DNA of 64,000 nucleotides from Clostridiales bacterium DTU070 (GCA_001513105.1 LFSH01000082.1:29595-93594); one strand, 5' to 3'; numbered from the stretch's first letter, positions 37,182-46,690 are shown. The notes: generated from the sequence alone by a model not told the origin. Program-made: numbers and translations.

Positions 37182-37197
37182 ATAATAAATTTATTAT
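37182..37197. promoter_or_regulatory. 16-bp palindrome in the LysR/chrA gap
   Basis: ATAATAAATTTATTAT is a perfect 16-bp palindrome in the gap between the divergent LysR gene and the chrA pair. LysR proteins bind T-N11-A dyads in such positions, so it is a good operator candidate. The AT-rich setting raises the chance of coincidence. Confidence 0.4.
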
Positions 37198-37270
37198 GAA
37201 GTATATAATATATTACTATTTTTCTTATATTTCTTCAAGCCATATAATAAAATCCGGGAGGTCCGGGGAA

Positions 37271-37852
37271 TTGAACAGGAAAAAGAAAATTTACCGAAAA
37301 CTGTTTACCAATACTTTTTATTTAAGTGCTTTTGTCCTTGGCGGGGGATATGTCATAGTTCCGCTTATGAAAAAGAAGTTTGCAGATGATCTTAAAATCA
37401 TTGACGAGGATGAAATTCTGGACCTTGTCGCAATTGCGCAATCCTCACCGGGAGCTGTGGCAGTTAATGCAGCAATACTGCTGGGATACCATGTTGCCGG
37501 AATACCGGGAGCCCTGGTCACAATACTGGGCACAGTATTGCCGCCTTTTCTTACCCTTACGGTTATTTCCTTCCTTTACACCGCATTACGTGACCACCCT
37601 GCAATAAATGCAGTCCTGAAAGGTATGCAGGCCGGGGTTGCTGCAGTAATTGCCGATGTGGTTATAAATCTCGGGGGTAATGTCCTGAAGGAAAGGGACA
37701 TTGTATCTGTAATCATAATGGCAGGTGCTTTCATTGTTACATTTTTTCTTGAAGTTAACGTTGTATATACCATCATTGTGTGCGGATGTACCGGAGCCGT
37801 AAGGGTTCTGATTCAAAACAGGAAAAACCGGAAAGGTGGTGATACCCGGTGA
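37271..37852 (+). CDS. ChrA-type transporter, first half-size subunit
   Basis: This half-length CHR-family protein has about six helices. The family signature is seen in FVLGGGYVIVPLMKKKF and IAQSSPGAVAVNAAILLGY. Short-chain CHR proteins come as pairs encoded by adjacent genes that together form the transporter, as here. They export chromate or act on related oxyanions. I chose TTG 37271 because CGGGAGG precedes it. The upstream ATG 37196 has no RBS and overlaps the palindrome. It gives 193 residues. Confidence 0.85.
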   Translation: MNRKKKIYRKLFTNTFYLSAFVLGGGYVIVPLMKKKFADDLKIIDEDEILDLVAIAQSSPGAVAVNAAILLGYHVAGIPGALVTILGTVLPPFLTLTVISFLYTALRDHPAINAVLKGMQAGVAAVIADVVINLGGNVLKERDIVSVIIMAGAFIVTFFLEVNVVYTIIVCGCTGAVRVLIQNRKNRKGGDTR

Positions 37853-38412
37853 TTCTTATTAAACTGTTCTGGAGTTTCTTTCAAATAGGCTTGTTCAGTA
37901 TTGGCGGCGGTTTGGCTTCAATTCCGCTGCTTCAGAACCAGGTAGTAAATATTCATAGCTGGCTGACGCTGTCCGAGTTTACCGACCTGATAACCATTGC
38001 AGAAATGACGCCCGGTCCTGTTTCGATAAATTCAGCCACCTTTGTGGGTTTAAAAATTGCCGGAATTCCGGGAGCTGTTTTCGCCACCGTCGGATGTATC
38101 CTGCCGTCCTGCGTTATTGTTTCAATCCTGGCATGGGCATATTATAAATACAGGGAACTGACGGTAGTACAGGGAATACTGTCCGGATTAAGGCCAACAA
38201 TTGTTGCACTGATTGCATCAGCCGGACTGTCGGTATTCTCTCTGGCTGTGCTCGGAGAAGGCGGTTTCATAAAAAATATCCAGGCAATCAGTATAATTCC
38301 CGCGTTATTATTCTCCGCCGCTTTATTCGTTCTGCGAAAGTGGAAACCCAATCCTGTTTACGTAATATTAGGTTCAGGCATTGTCGGCGGAGTGGTTTAT
38401 ATGCTGATATAA
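37849..38412 (+). CDS. ChrA-type transporter, second half-size subunit
   Basis: This 187-residue partner subunit has its start overlapping the previous stop (GTGA). The CHR signature appears as FSIGGGLASIPLLQNQVV and IAEMTPGPVSINSATFVG, paralogous to the first subunit's FVLGGGYVIVP and IAQSSPGAVAVN. The two halves probably insert with opposite topology. Substrate is inferred from the family only. Confidence 0.87.
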   Translation: MILIKLFWSFFQIGLFSIGGGLASIPLLQNQVVNIHSWLTLSEFTDLITIAEMTPGPVSINSATFVGLKIAGIPGAVFATVGCILPSCVIVSILAWAYYKYRELTVVQGILSGLRPTIVALIASAGLSVFSLAVLGEGGFIKNIQAISIIPALLFSAALFVLRKWKPNPVYVILGSGIVGGVVYMLI

Positions 38413-38557
38413 CAAACCGGTTCCCTTATTTCCCCGCCTTTTTGTTCGTACCACTGTTTTGATTTTACCGGTTCACAACATACCATTCAAATCTTCAATG
38501 TCTGCAGGGTCAGGTATATGAAGTGCTTTATTCGTTCAGCGGTTCAAAGGCAAAGTA

Positions 38558-39601
38558 TCAGTCATCTGGCATATCCGTTCCGGTCAGCGCGCCGGCTCCT
38601 TCATCCGGGTTAAGTCTGTCGGGGCCGGCGAGAATGGCCCTGGCTTCGTTCAGTGATTTTTCAAAGATCCTTTTGCAATCATTGATTTTTGTATGATATC
38701 CCGATGTTTTCGTGGTTTTCTGACGTATTACAATGACTTCGGCGTCATTATCCACGGTGTATTTTTTCACCATGTTTTCGGGAACAATCATGTTTCTTGC
38801 GTGCTGATACAGCCCAAATCCGGGTTTTGCGGCTATGACGCAGTAAAAGTATGGATAACTTGCCCCTTCAACCACATTTATATTAATCTGGGCCTGAAGG
38901 CCATAGAAATCGTCGGGCATATTATCGAAAGTGACTGAAAACCTGCAGTCTTTCGGAACACTTTTCCCCGTTTTGTCCTTTGCAAGCATAAGAAAAGGAT
39001 TAAAGGTCTCTCCATCCCTTTTAATGTTCCGGAAAAATGCCTCCATCTGCCTTGTAATGTCTATTTTTATACGAAGATTTCCCTGCTTAAGAATTCTGCG
39101 TATTCCTGAAAACCACAGCGGCAGAACAAGAAACAGTATGTCTGCCGCAAGGATAGCCCCGGTCCGGCGGTAGGTATTGCCGGCATCCAATATCACAGGT
39201 ACTGCATACGTTGCTATGGCCAATAATGCAAACATCAAAGCGCCCGGTGCATTGCTTATATCAAGGATGTCCCTGTCCCATTTTGTCATTCTGTCATCCA
39301 GTTCTTCCACCTGGCGAATCTTATCCATATCAACCCTGGTCCAGTTGCTGTCTATATTGAAGGATACAAGCCTTACACGACTGTCGTAGCCCTTGACCAT
39401 TGTAAGGATTGTTGCACAGATTAGAAAAACAGCTCCCGGCCAGACCCTCAAAGTATAAACCTGGAGCAGGAACCCCGCAATAAGAAGTATTATATACAAC
39501 AGCATCCTGTTCGTATAATTAAGTTTTTTCATCGCATGAAACTTTACAATGTCCTGCTTTTCCGGCGGAGGAAAGCCTGGCAGGCGCAGCCAGTTATTCA
39601 T
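38558..39601 (-). CDS. Membrane protein linked to the radical-SAM cassette
   Basis: This 347-residue protein has two pairs of membrane helices (YIILLIAGFLLQVYTL / GAVFLICATILTMV, and ALMFALLAIATYAVPVIL / AAILAADILFLVLPLWF). A soluble C-terminal half follows (NPFLMLAKDKTGKSVPKDC onward). I do not recognise a family. Its ATG (39601) overlaps the stop of the radical-SAM gene as ATGA, with GGAGAGGAG upstream, so it is the third gene of that operon. It may be a transporter, anchor or receptor for the modified tail protein. ATG 39640 of the track would lie inside the radical-SAM gene. Confidence 0.6.
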   Translation of the reverse strand: MNNWLRLPGFPPPEKQDIVKFHAMKKLNYTNRMLLYIILLIAGFLLQVYTLRVWPGAVFLICATILTMVKGYDSRVRLVSFNIDSNWTRVDMDKIRQVEELDDRMTKWDRDILDISNAPGALMFALLAIATYAVPVILDAGNTYRRTGAILAADILFLVLPLWFSGIRRILKQGNLRIKIDITRQMEAFFRNIKRDGETFNPFLMLAKDKTGKSVPKDCRFSVTFDNMPDDFYGLQAQININVVEGASYPYFYCVIAAKPGFGLYQHARNMIVPENMVKKYTVDNDAEVIVIRQKTTKTSGYHTKINDCKRIFEKSLNEARAILAGPDRLNPDEGAGALTGTDMPDD

Positions 39602-40929
39602 ACAATACTCCTCTCCTTTAAAAGCCCCATTGATTCCCAACCCGGGACAAGCTCTTTACAGCCGTGTACCCGGAAATACAGGGGACATGCTCCCTGGCAG
39701 GCCGCAAAATGCCTGCATTCCCTGCACTCCAATGGTGCTGATTCCTTTGCGCGAATCTGTTTGCAGCGCTGGTTATACCATACCTGCTCGAAACCCTCTG
39801 TTAAAAGGTTTCCAACAGGCTCTGACCAGCTCGAGCAGGGAAGCACATTTCCCTTCGGATCAACCGAAAGCAGTCCTTCACAGGCGCTGCAACCCCTGTT
39901 GCCGAAACCTTCAGCCAGAGGATTGAACAGGCATACCGGGGTTGGAGAATACCACATGAATTTTATTCCCTGCCTTGAAGCCTCAGCTTTAAGCCTTCTT
40001 ACAATGTCTCCTGCTTCCGTGTAACTTACAGTCAAATCGTCATCGTCCCCGCGCCCTGCGGGTATAACGAGGTTGGCTGAAAACCTTTCTGCTCCGATGC
40101 TTTTGCAAAAAGCAGGGTAATCGGTCAGCCTGTCCTTATTCATCCTGCATATGGTGAAATGCGGGTGAACATGAACCCCTGCCTCTTTCAACGCTTTGAA
40201 ACCAGCTACCGAAGCCTCGTGCGAACCGGGAACTCCCGTAATTGCATCATGTTCGTCGGCATAGGCCGATTCAATGCTTACCTGTGCCGATGAAAGACCT
40301 GCACGGGCAAGCTCCCTTGCCTTTGCAGGTTTAACCAGTGTTGCGTTCGTGATAAGGTTGACCCGCATTTTGTTTTGCTTCGACGCGTATTTTATCAGCT
40401 CGGTCAGGTCCTTATACGCCGTCGGCTCTCCTCCAGTAAACGAAACACTGGGAACTTCGGCTTCATACCGGATAATGTCGAGTATTTTTTTGAAGCCCTT
40501 TGTATCCAGCTGTTCCTGGCCTTTTTTCGGTGTACAGTCCCCGTAACAGAACCTGCACTTTATATTGCACGTATATGTCAGTGCCACCTCCGACAGTACC
40601 GGAAGCTGAATATACCCGATGCTGAATTCGGTCCTGTAAACGGCTTCGGTTTGATAATTCTCGCACACCTCGTTGTTCCACAGGCGCGAGAAATCTGTAA
40701 AAAACCTTTCAAGCTGGGCTTCGGTTTCGGGATAATCGGCCCTTACCCTGATAAAATCCTGAACCGAACCGCCGTCCAGGATATGCGCAATAACCCGTGC
40801 CCCTGCAGAATTCAATTTGAAGGCTTCATTCGGCATGCGTATAAGAACATTGTCGCGAAGGCGCATATATACAAAGGGCTTTATACTATGCAGGAAATCG
40901 TCAACCCAGGACAGCTTGCACTTCTTCAT
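39598..40929 (-). CDS. Radical SAM/SPASM maturase with PqqD-like N-terminal domain
   Basis: This 443-residue peptide-modifying radical-SAM enzyme has an N-terminal about 80 residues ([29 protein letters not shown]) that resemble a PqqD/RRE peptide-binding domain. The radical-SAM core has CNIKCRFC (C121, C125, C128) binding the 4Fe-4S cluster, then [11 protein letters not shown]-terminal SPASM domain supplies further Cys ([31 protein letters not shown]). Such enzymes form thioether or carbon crosslinks in RiPP precursors. The gene starts 4 nt inside the end of the (ACHS)n protein gene, so that protein's tail is the obvious substrate. ATG 40929 follows GGAGG. The track's longer N-terminus is the repeat read out of frame. 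Confidence 0.9.
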   Translation of the reverse strand: MKKCKLSWVDDFLHSIKPFVYMRLRDNVLIRMPNEAFKLNSAGARVIAHILDGGSVQDFIRVRADYPETEAQLERFFTDFSRLWNNEVCENYQTEAVYRTEFSIGYIQLPVLSEVALTYTCNIKCRFCYGDCTPKKGQEQLDTKGFKKILDIIRYEAEVPSVSFTGGEPTAYKDLTELIKYASKQNKMRVNLITNATLVKPAKARELARAGLSSAQVSIESAYADEHDAITGVPGSHEASVAGFKALKEAGVHVHPHFTICRMNKDRLTDYPAFCKSIGAERFSANLVIPAGRGDDDDLTVSYTEAGDIVRRLKAEASRQGIKFMWYSPTPVCLFNPLAEGFGNRGCSACEGLLSVDPKGNVLPCSSWSEPVGNLLTEGFEQVWYNQRCKQIRAKESAPLECRECRHFAACQGACPLYFRVHGCKELVPGWESMGLLKERSIV

Positions 40930-42659
40930 CTTGCACCTCCGCTGACACATGCCGAGTGGCAGGCTGAATGACAGGCCGAATGGCAGGCCGAGTGGCAGGC
41001 TGAATGGCATGCGGAGTGACATGCAGAATGGCATGCATCATGGCAGGCCGAGTGGCAGGCAAAACGCCCTGTGTTTAAATCCAGGAAGGATTTATCGCTG
41101 ATATTGTCGGGATTGGCAGGAATGGATGCCTCGTACCTTTTATAATGGTTCCTGTATGATCTGTGATGTATATTATGGCGGTAATAATACCAGTGAACCC
41201 ATGTGTTTACATAATACTCCTCATCATAGATATTGTCCTCGTAAAACCAGTCTTCCTTGTTCTTCGGACCGGCACTGTCTTCAAGAATACTCTCGGTCAT
41301 CCTGTCCTGGTAAAACTTGCGGGTTGCTTCAATATCACAGTCATAGGTCTTATTCCGTACATTATCGGCAAGTACCTGCAGAATTCTCTCCACGTCCTTT
41401 TCATCCAGCTCTCCGTCGGCTGCGGCTTCATACATCATGCGTTCATATTCGTTCAGTTCCGACGACATCGGTATTTTGTCCGTCCTTCGTACACGAAGGG
41501 GATCGGCGGATAATTCCTCAAGGTATCCCTGGGCCACCAGTTTTGATAGAATGACCGAAAGAATTGTTTTATACGGCACCCCCATAAAAAGGGCAGCCTC
41601 AAATTCATCCAGATTGTCAGCAATAAGGCCTTCTTTCCTGAAAGAAGCTATTTCAATCTTAGGCGGCTCCCAGTCGGTTCTTGCCCACTGCACCTGGTCC
41701 AGTGTCTGATGGGCTTTTATCATTGACCTGTGCTTTTTGCCGACTGCGAGAAGAGTAACCAGAAACAAGGCACAAAGCGCATACATCAAAGCCGACCTGT
41801 CCGCGGATTCGTCGTATCGCCTGTAACCTGTTCTTCCGGGCATGACCGGCGGCGTGTTACCATCAGGGTAACTTACCTTACCTGTATTATCATCAAATGA
41901 GGCGCTCGAACCCGGCATTTCATTGAAAACATTTTCCGAAATGTACTGCTGGATTCGGAAATGATACTCTTTGCCCGGGTTATCCTTATGAAGCATGACC
42001 TGCACCCTGTTTACCGATTCAAGGTTTATTACACGGTAGTCAATGAGATATTCCTCGTTCATCCATTTTTCGGTGTAAAAATCATTCTCAGCAAGAAACC
42101 TCTCTATTTCCTCCCTGCCTGATGCTTCACCGTTGTATTCCAGCGGGTAGTTTATTGTAACGGTGTAATGGTCCATCGGCTCGTCCCACTTAACGGGAGC
42201 CCAGTTAAACACGACAAGTTTTTTCCCGTTATCCGAGGTTGTCCGGTTCAGATACCCTGCCTGAGCAAGGTCGGCTGCGAACCGGAATTTGTAAGTAAGG
42301 TGCTCCCCGCCGAGGCGCTGATTATTGGCATTAATTATATCGTATTTGCCTCCGCCGAGGTATACAATGTCTATTTTATGGGATGCATTGTCATCGGTTA
42401 TGACACAGGCCTCGCCGGTATAAAAAAGAGGTTCAAGCCTGTCAAAGCCTTCCATCGTAAACGCAAGCATTGTTTTGCCGGGTACCAGGTTATACCTCAC
42501 CGTATACGAAACAATGGCTTTACCGTCGGGAAACAGTATGACATCTGTTTCAACAAATCCAAGATGTGCAATTTCAGAAGCATAAATATGAGTTGGCTGA
42601 ATCAGTAAGACAAATAATATCAACCAACCCAATAAACATTTCAAAAACCGTCTTTTCAT
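40926..42659 (-). CDS. DUF2207-like membrane protein with C-terminal (ACHS)n tail
   Basis: This 577-residue protein has a signal peptide ([20 protein letters not shown], ending YASE). An extracytoplasmic beta-rich domain of about 260 residues resembles DUF2207 ([20 protein letters not shown]). One membrane helix follows ([18 protein letters not shown], about 290-307), then a cytoplasmic part of about 265 residues with a His/Tyr-rich segment. The last 44 residues are ACHS, ACHD, seven ACHS, ACVS and then GGAR. Topology puts the tail in the cytoplasm, where the overlapping radical-SAM gene product can reach it. I chose ATG 42659 for its GAAGGGG site and signal peptide. It is probably a RiPP-like substrate or metal-binding protein. 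Function unknown. Confidence 0.8.
   Translation of the reverse strand: MKRRFLKCLLGWLILFVLLIQPTHIYASEIAHLGFVETDVILFPDGKAIVSYTVRYNLVPGKTMLAFTMEGFDRLEPLFYTGEACVITDDNASHKIDIVYLGGGKYDIINANNQRLGGEHLTYKFRFAADLAQAGYLNRTTSDNGKKLVVFNWAPVKWDEPMDHYTVTINYPLEYNGEASGREEIERFLAENDFYTEKWMNEEYLIDYRVINLESVNRVQVMLHKDNPGKEYHFRIQQYISENVFNEMPGSSASFDDNTGKVSYPDGNTPPVMPGRTGYRRYDESADRSALMYALCALFLVTLLAVGKKHRSMIKAHQTLDQVQWARTDWEPPKIEIASFRKEGLIADNLDEFEAALFMGVPYKTILSVILSKLVAQGYLEELSADPLRVRRTDKIPMSSELNEYERMMYEAAADGELDEKDVERILQVLADNVRNKTYDCDIEATRKFYQDRMTESILEDSAGPKNKEDWFYEDNIYDEEYYVNTWVHWYYYRHNIHHRSYRNHYKRYEASIPANPDNISDKSFLDLNTGRFACHSACHDACHSACHSACHSACHSACHSACHSACHSACVSGGAR
40941..41060 (-). repeat. Ten 12-bp repeats encoding ACHS-type tetrapeptides
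   Basis: Ten in-frame 12-bp units encode ACHS x1, ACHD, ACHS x7 and ACVS, directly followed by GGAR and the stop. Units differ at synonymous positions for every residue: TGC/TGT, CAC/CAT, GCC/GCA, and TCG/TCA/TCC/TCT. The amino-acid pattern is therefore kept while the DNA has drifted. Cysteines are spaced every four residues. Confidence 0.95.
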
Positions 42660-42783
42660 ATTTCCCCTTCTACTATCAGCAAGGATGCAGGTTTTCTTTA
42701 TTTTTAACACCGAAAAATACCTGTGTTTTTAGTATAGAAGATCTTAATATATATGTCAAATAATAACACGGCATTAGCGGTTT

Positions 42784-43866
42784 TTACTTACCCAGCCTGT
42801 CCATTCGTGAGATTGCCTCCCATAAACCGTTCAGATATGCAGCACCGAGAGCCCTGTCAAACAGGCCATACCCGGGTCTTCCCTTTTCTCCCCAGATCAT
42901 TCTGCCGTGATCGGGACGTATCGGGCCATCAAAGCCGATATCATAAAAGGCTTTCATGATGTCGAACATGTCCAGGGAGCCGTCCTCCGTCCTGTGCGAA
43001 ACCTCGTCGAACCTGCCGGGCTCGTATATCTTTATATTCCTGACATGACCGAAATGAACCCTTCCCTTTGCACCAAAATACCTGATTATTTCAGGCATGT
43101 TATTTTTCGTGCCCGCTCCGAGCGAACCTGTGCAAATCGTTAACCCGTTATACGGGCTGTCAACAATATTGATAAACCTCTCCAAGTTTTCTTTCGATGT
43201 TATCAGCCTCGGCAGCCCGAATACCGACCACGGCGGGTCGTCGGGATGAATAGCCATTTTTACGTCGTACTTTTCTGCAACGGGTATAACTTCTTTCAGG
43301 AATACCTCAAGGTTTTTCCATACCCTTTCCTCATCCACGTCACTGTACAGTTCGAGAAGCCTTCTAATCTCGTTTATACGTTCGGGTTCCCAGCCCGACA
43401 GAACAAAACCGTTGGACTGGCTGGTCATTTCATCGAACATCTCTGACGGGTTGATCTTTTTTATGATTTCTTCGTCATAGGACATGGTGTTTGAACCATC
43501 TGGCAGTACCTTTTCAAGGTCGGTGCGCAGCCAGTCAAAAACAGGCATGAAGTTATAGCATACAAGTTTTATGCCCGCTTCACCCAGGTTTCTAAGGGTC
43601 TGTTTATAATTCTCAATGTACTTTTCCGCATCGGGTGTTCCGAGCTTGATATCCTCATGCACGTTTACGCTTTCTATTCCTTCGAGAGTAAGGCCTTCCT
43701 TTTCAATCTCATCCTTTAATTCAAGAATCCTGTCCACCGGCCATACCTCTCCGGCAGGTATATCATACAGTGACGATATTACTCCTGTTACACCCGGGAT
43801 TTGGCGAATCTGCCGCAGAGTTATGTTATCCAGTTTGTTTCCGTACCATCTCAGGGTCATTTTCAT
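42784..43866 (-). CDS. uxuA: Mannonate dehydratase
   Basis: This is a 360-residue enzyme of the UxuA family that dehydrates D-mannonate to 2-keto-3-deoxygluconate in the glucuronate branch of hexuronate breakdown. Family features are the N-terminus MTLRWYGN, KLVCYNFMPVFDW, MAIHPDDPPWSVFGLPRL and RPDHGRMIWGE, with His and Asp metal ligands. RBS GAGGTG precedes the ATG. No other uronate gene is beside it. Glucuronic acid from glucuronoxylan would feed this step, which fits the GH10 and GH43 enzymes in the window. Confidence 0.95.
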   Translation of the reverse strand: MKMTLRWYGNKLDNITLRQIRQIPGVTGVISSLYDIPAGEVWPVDRILELKDEIEKEGLTLEGIESVNVHEDIKLGTPDAEKYIENYKQTLRNLGEAGIKLVCYNFMPVFDWLRTDLEKVLPDGSNTMSYDEEIIKKINPSEMFDEMTSQSNGFVLSGWEPERINEIRRLLELYSDVDEERVWKNLEVFLKEVIPVAEKYDVKMAIHPDDPPWSVFGLPRLITSKENLERFINIVDSPYNGLTICTGSLGAGTKNNMPEIIRYFGAKGRVHFGHVRNIKIYEPGRFDEVSHRTEDGSLDMFDIMKAFYDIGFDGPIRPDHGRMIWGEKGRPGYGLFDRALGAAYLNGLWEAISRMDRLGK

Positions 43867-44045
43867 GTGTATATCACCTCTTTTTTACCGGTTATCAGTC
43901 CGCAATAATTTATATATTACCATTATTTCCCGCTGTTTCAACATGTTTTTGCAAAAAAGTACAGGGCGTTTTGCAATGCACAGCCCTGGCTGATGCCCCG
44001 GTAAACGTTGACAGGGTCAATAAGGCCCTGATTTTCAAAAACCGT

Positions 44046-44570
44046 TCATGCCGGGTTTTTCTTAACCTCATCCAAAGCCTTCTCATAGGCTTCCATTGTT
44101 TTTTTGTCAAAGCAGACGATAATCACCGTGTCAATACCGGAGTGCTCCTTCAGAAACCCGGCTATCCCGGATACGGCAATTTTCGCGGCCCGCTCCACGG
44201 GGAACCGGTATGCACCCGTACTGATTGACGGAAAGGCAATTGTTTTTATTCCGTTCTCCACTGCCAGCTGCAGAGAATTTCTGTAGCAGGACGCAAGCAG
44301 CATGTCTTCGTTGTGCTCACCGCCGCGCCAGACCGGGCCTACGGTATGTATAACATATTTTGCGGGCAGCCTGTACCCCTTCGTAATTTTCGCCTGCCCT
44401 GTCTCACAGCCTTTTAGCCCGATGCATTCCTTCAGGAGTTCCGGACCTGCCGCCCTGTGGATCGCGCCGTCCACCCCTCCGCCTCCGAGCAGGGTCTTGT
44501 TTGCCGCATTAACAATGGCATCGGCTTCGATTTTTGTAATGTCGCCCAAAACTACTCTAATGCGTTCCAT
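44046..44570 (-). CDS. Macro-domain protein (ADP-ribose/O-acetyl-ADP-ribose hydrolase type)
   Basis: This 174-residue macro domain carries [16 protein letters not shown] and [17 protein letters not shown], the conserved ADP-ribose-binding loops, and [17 protein letters not shown], the second loop. This is the YmdB/MacroD type, which removes ADP-ribose from proteins or hydrolyses O-acetyl-ADP-ribose. It follows the DUF1848 gene by 15 nt on the same strand. The position beside a restriction system and a Fic protein suggests, but does not show, a role in NAD-linked defence or repair. Confidence 0.93.
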   Translation of the reverse strand: MERIRVVLGDITKIEADAIVNAANKTLLGGGGVDGAIHRAAGPELLKECIGLKGCETGQAKITKGYRLPAKYVIHTVGPVWRGGEHNEDMLLASCYRNSLQLAVENGIKTIAFPSISTGAYRFPVERAAKIAVSGIAGFLKEHSGIDTVIIVCFDKKTMEAYEKALDEVKKNPA

Positions 44571-44585
44571 AACATCTCCCTTTCC

Positions 44586-45485
44586 TTAAGACTTTCTTTC
44601 ACTGATTTTGTCGTTCATGTTCAGTGCGCCGTACAGCAAAGGTGCTTTCTCATCATGAAGGCGTATATTTTTCAGAACCATATCCCTGCTGAAGTTTGCA
44701 TAACAATACCGGCAGCCATGCCTGCATGTATTATAGGCACCGATGTCCACACTTTTAACACAGCCGCATGCCGGCCTCTGGCCGGGGTCTTTCTTACACG
44801 TGATTCTCTTTCCGGTTATTTTTGATATAAGCTCGCCGTCTATGCAGCTGCCGTGCTTTATATTATATCTGCTTAGGTCAATGTTTTCAGAACATGTAAC
44901 CACCTGAATGCCGTACCTTGAGGCAGCTACTGAAAAACTATACGCTATCTCTTCAACGACGCCGCTATCAAGCGGAAGCAGGTTTATTCCCTTCATGTGT
45001 CTTTCGGCCTTTTTATACAGGTCCATAAAGCTGATTATACACTTTTCGGTATACCCGCTCAGCTTTTCAGCCAGAACACCGAACCATTTTACATGGTATT
45101 CTGCACTGAAATGATCAGTTAAAAGTATCGGATCATACCTCCACACAACCCTTTCCTTCCCGATCATTTCCGAAAGTTTTTTAAAGACCGAAACTATGTG
45201 TTTTTTCCCGGGTATGCCAGGTTCAATACTTTTATCATAGGAGGTCAGCGTAAACTGAAAGTAATAGTTATAATTATTCAGCTCCTGAATCCTGCTCAGC
45301 ATGGGCCCGGGATTTTTGGTCCAGAAAACAATGCAGTCCACGGCTCCAGGCGAAAGATCAACCCTGCTTACCTGGTGTATGTTCATAGGGTTTCTCACCA
45401 GGACATAGCCTTCATGTATCCTGTTAAAAAACCACCCGGAATAAAATGCGGGGATATCGGTTCTTCTGCTTGCACTGATAATCAT
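44586..45485 (-). CDS. DUF1848 Fe-S protein, radical-SAM-like
   Basis: This 299-residue DUF1848 protein begins IISASRRTDIPAFYSGWFFN, with VFWTKNPGPM further on. A cysteine cluster near the C-terminus (ACGCVKSVDIGAYNTCRHGC, then RYCYANF) probably binds a 4Fe-4S cluster. The order, with the CxxxCxxC-like motif at the C-terminus rather than the N-terminus, is peculiar to this family. DNA-repair-like roles have been suggested because of distant likeness to spore photoproduct lyase, but this is not established. It forms a two-gene operon with the macro-domain protein. Confidence 0.88.
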   Translation of the reverse strand: MIISASRRTDIPAFYSGWFFNRIHEGYVLVRNPMNIHQVSRVDLSPGAVDCIVFWTKNPGPMLSRIQELNNYNYYFQFTLTSYDKSIEPGIPGKKHIVSVFKKLSEMIGKERVVWRYDPILLTDHFSAEYHVKWFGVLAEKLSGYTEKCIISFMDLYKKAERHMKGINLLPLDSGVVEEIAYSFSVAASRYGIQVVTCSENIDLSRYNIKHGSCIDGELISKITGKRITCKKDPGQRPACGCVKSVDIGAYNTCRHGCRYCYANFSRDMVLKNIRLHDEKAPLLYGALNMNDKISERKS

Positions 45486-45646
45486 AATGAAATCCTTCTA
45501 TCCCGAATAAATTTCCTTGTTTGCCGTTGGCCGGACAGTTCCAGGTATCCTGTGCAGGTTTTTCAGCAGCACGTTCTGTCAATTTATTATACCAGACCTG
45601 GTGCTTTACTGCATTTACATGTTTAAACCCTTAATTTCTCCAGTAA

Positions 45647-45687
45647 TAGACATAATTTAGCCCCGGATGTTATAATATAACGTTATA
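45647..45687 (+). promoter_or_regulatory. Promoter and palindromic operator of the restriction gene
   Basis: TAGACA (45647-45652), an 18-nt spacer and TATAAT (45671-45676) form a plausible sigma-A promoter. The perfect 12-bp palindrome TATAACGTTATA (45676-45687) covers the expected transcription start. TATAACGT is also directly repeated. A repressor binding here would block the endonuclease gene. No C-protein gene is visible. Confidence 0.5.
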
Positions 45688-45736
45688 ACGTATGTTCTAC
45701 GTCAATATAGATATTTAATACAGGGGGGACATAAAT

Positions 45737-46690
45737 ATGCCGAAGGATTTTTTCCTGCTGCAGAATTATGTTAATAAAGCGTTTGAAAGCCATTCATATA
45801 TTGACCACGAGAAAATATCCAGAAAGTTTATGAATATGCTGAGTGAGGATTTTGACGACGAAAGGTTCGAAAATCTTCTAAAATTCGCAGGCTACATTCC
45901 TGATTTATACCCCAATGATTCAAGCGAAGAAGTGTTATACTCCAAACTTGTTGAGAGCCTGGTCTGTGAATGGTCAAGGCGCATGGGATATTCGGCTGAA
46001 CTGATAAAACAGAAATCAAGCATGGAAGATGTGAAGATAATCATCGATAACAAGGTGATTGTGTGCGACGCCAAGAGTTTCAGGCTTGGAAGAAGCCAGC
46101 AGGCGCCGAATGCGAAAGACTTCCTTAAGCTGGAGGACGTGCGGAAATGGATGGACAGGTATAAAAATGCAATCGGCGGGCTCGTAACCTATCCCGATAC
46201 CCACGAATGGAAGTCAGGCAGCGATATATACCAGTACTGCAGTACGAAAGAGGTACCCACAGTTATGCTTCCATACAAATACCTTGCGTATATTCTCAAT
46301 AACAGGGACAGGTTTAACCCGTCCGACCTGCTTGAATTATGGGACTATGATGAAATCTTCCCCGGCAAGCTGCCAAAGAACATGGAGGGCGGCAATAAGG
46401 CAGCTTACTGGAAAAGAATCAATAAGGCAATACTTAGAATCACCCGGACAGATGAAAGGTATTTCTCAGGGTATATGCAAAAAGCCGATGAGCTTATCAG
46501 GGAGTGCATTGCCGCAAACCTTGAAATGCTTGAAAATTTAAGAAAGGACATTATCAGGGATATTAAGAAAGCAATCGCCGCTGAAAACGATATTGAGAAA
46601 CTGAAAAAGGATATCATAGAATACAGGACTAAAACCGAGACAGATTCATACGACAAGCTTATAAAAAGGATAAAAAACTTTCGCCTGTGA
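45737..46690 (+). CDS. HindIII-like type II restriction endonuclease
   Basis: This 317-residue protein resembles R.HindIII. The PD-(D/E)XK core motif is IIDNKVIVCDAKSFRLGR, with D111 and K113, matching the ADAKSFRLSR stretch of HindIII. The following KDFLKLEDVRKW also aligns with KDFKVKALSEW. The N-terminal helical part and a long C-terminal coiled coil (about 245-317) match its overall length of about 300. HindIII cuts AAGCTT. Whether this enzyme shares the specificity is inferred. RBS GGGGGG precedes the ATG. It converges with the methyltransferase gene across a shared terminator. Confidence 0.85.
   Translation: MPKDFFLLQNYVNKAFESHSYIDHEKISRKFMNMLSEDFDDERFENLLKFAGYIPDLYPNDSSEEVLYSKLVESLVCEWSRRMGYSAELIKQKSSMEDVKIIIDNKVIVCDAKSFRLGRSQQAPNAKDFLKLEDVRKWMDRYKNAIGGLVTYPDTHEWKSGSDIYQYCSTKEVPTVMLPYKYLAYILNNRDRFNPSDLLELWDYDEIFPGKLPKNMEGGNKAAYWKRINKAILRITRTDERYFSGYMQKADELIRECIAANLEMLENLRKDIIRDIKKAIAAENDIEKLKKDIIEYRTKTETDSYDKLIKRIKNFRL

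Noticed and set aside
40930-41034. N-terminal extension of the radical-SAM ORF (repeats of LPLG/FSLP type)
   Set aside because: It is the ACHS repeat DNA read in another frame. The real start is ATG 40929 after GGAGG.
40941-41060. The 12-bp array as a simple microsatellite
   Set aside because: Units differ by many synonymous changes while the tetrapeptide is constant, so coding selection explains it better.
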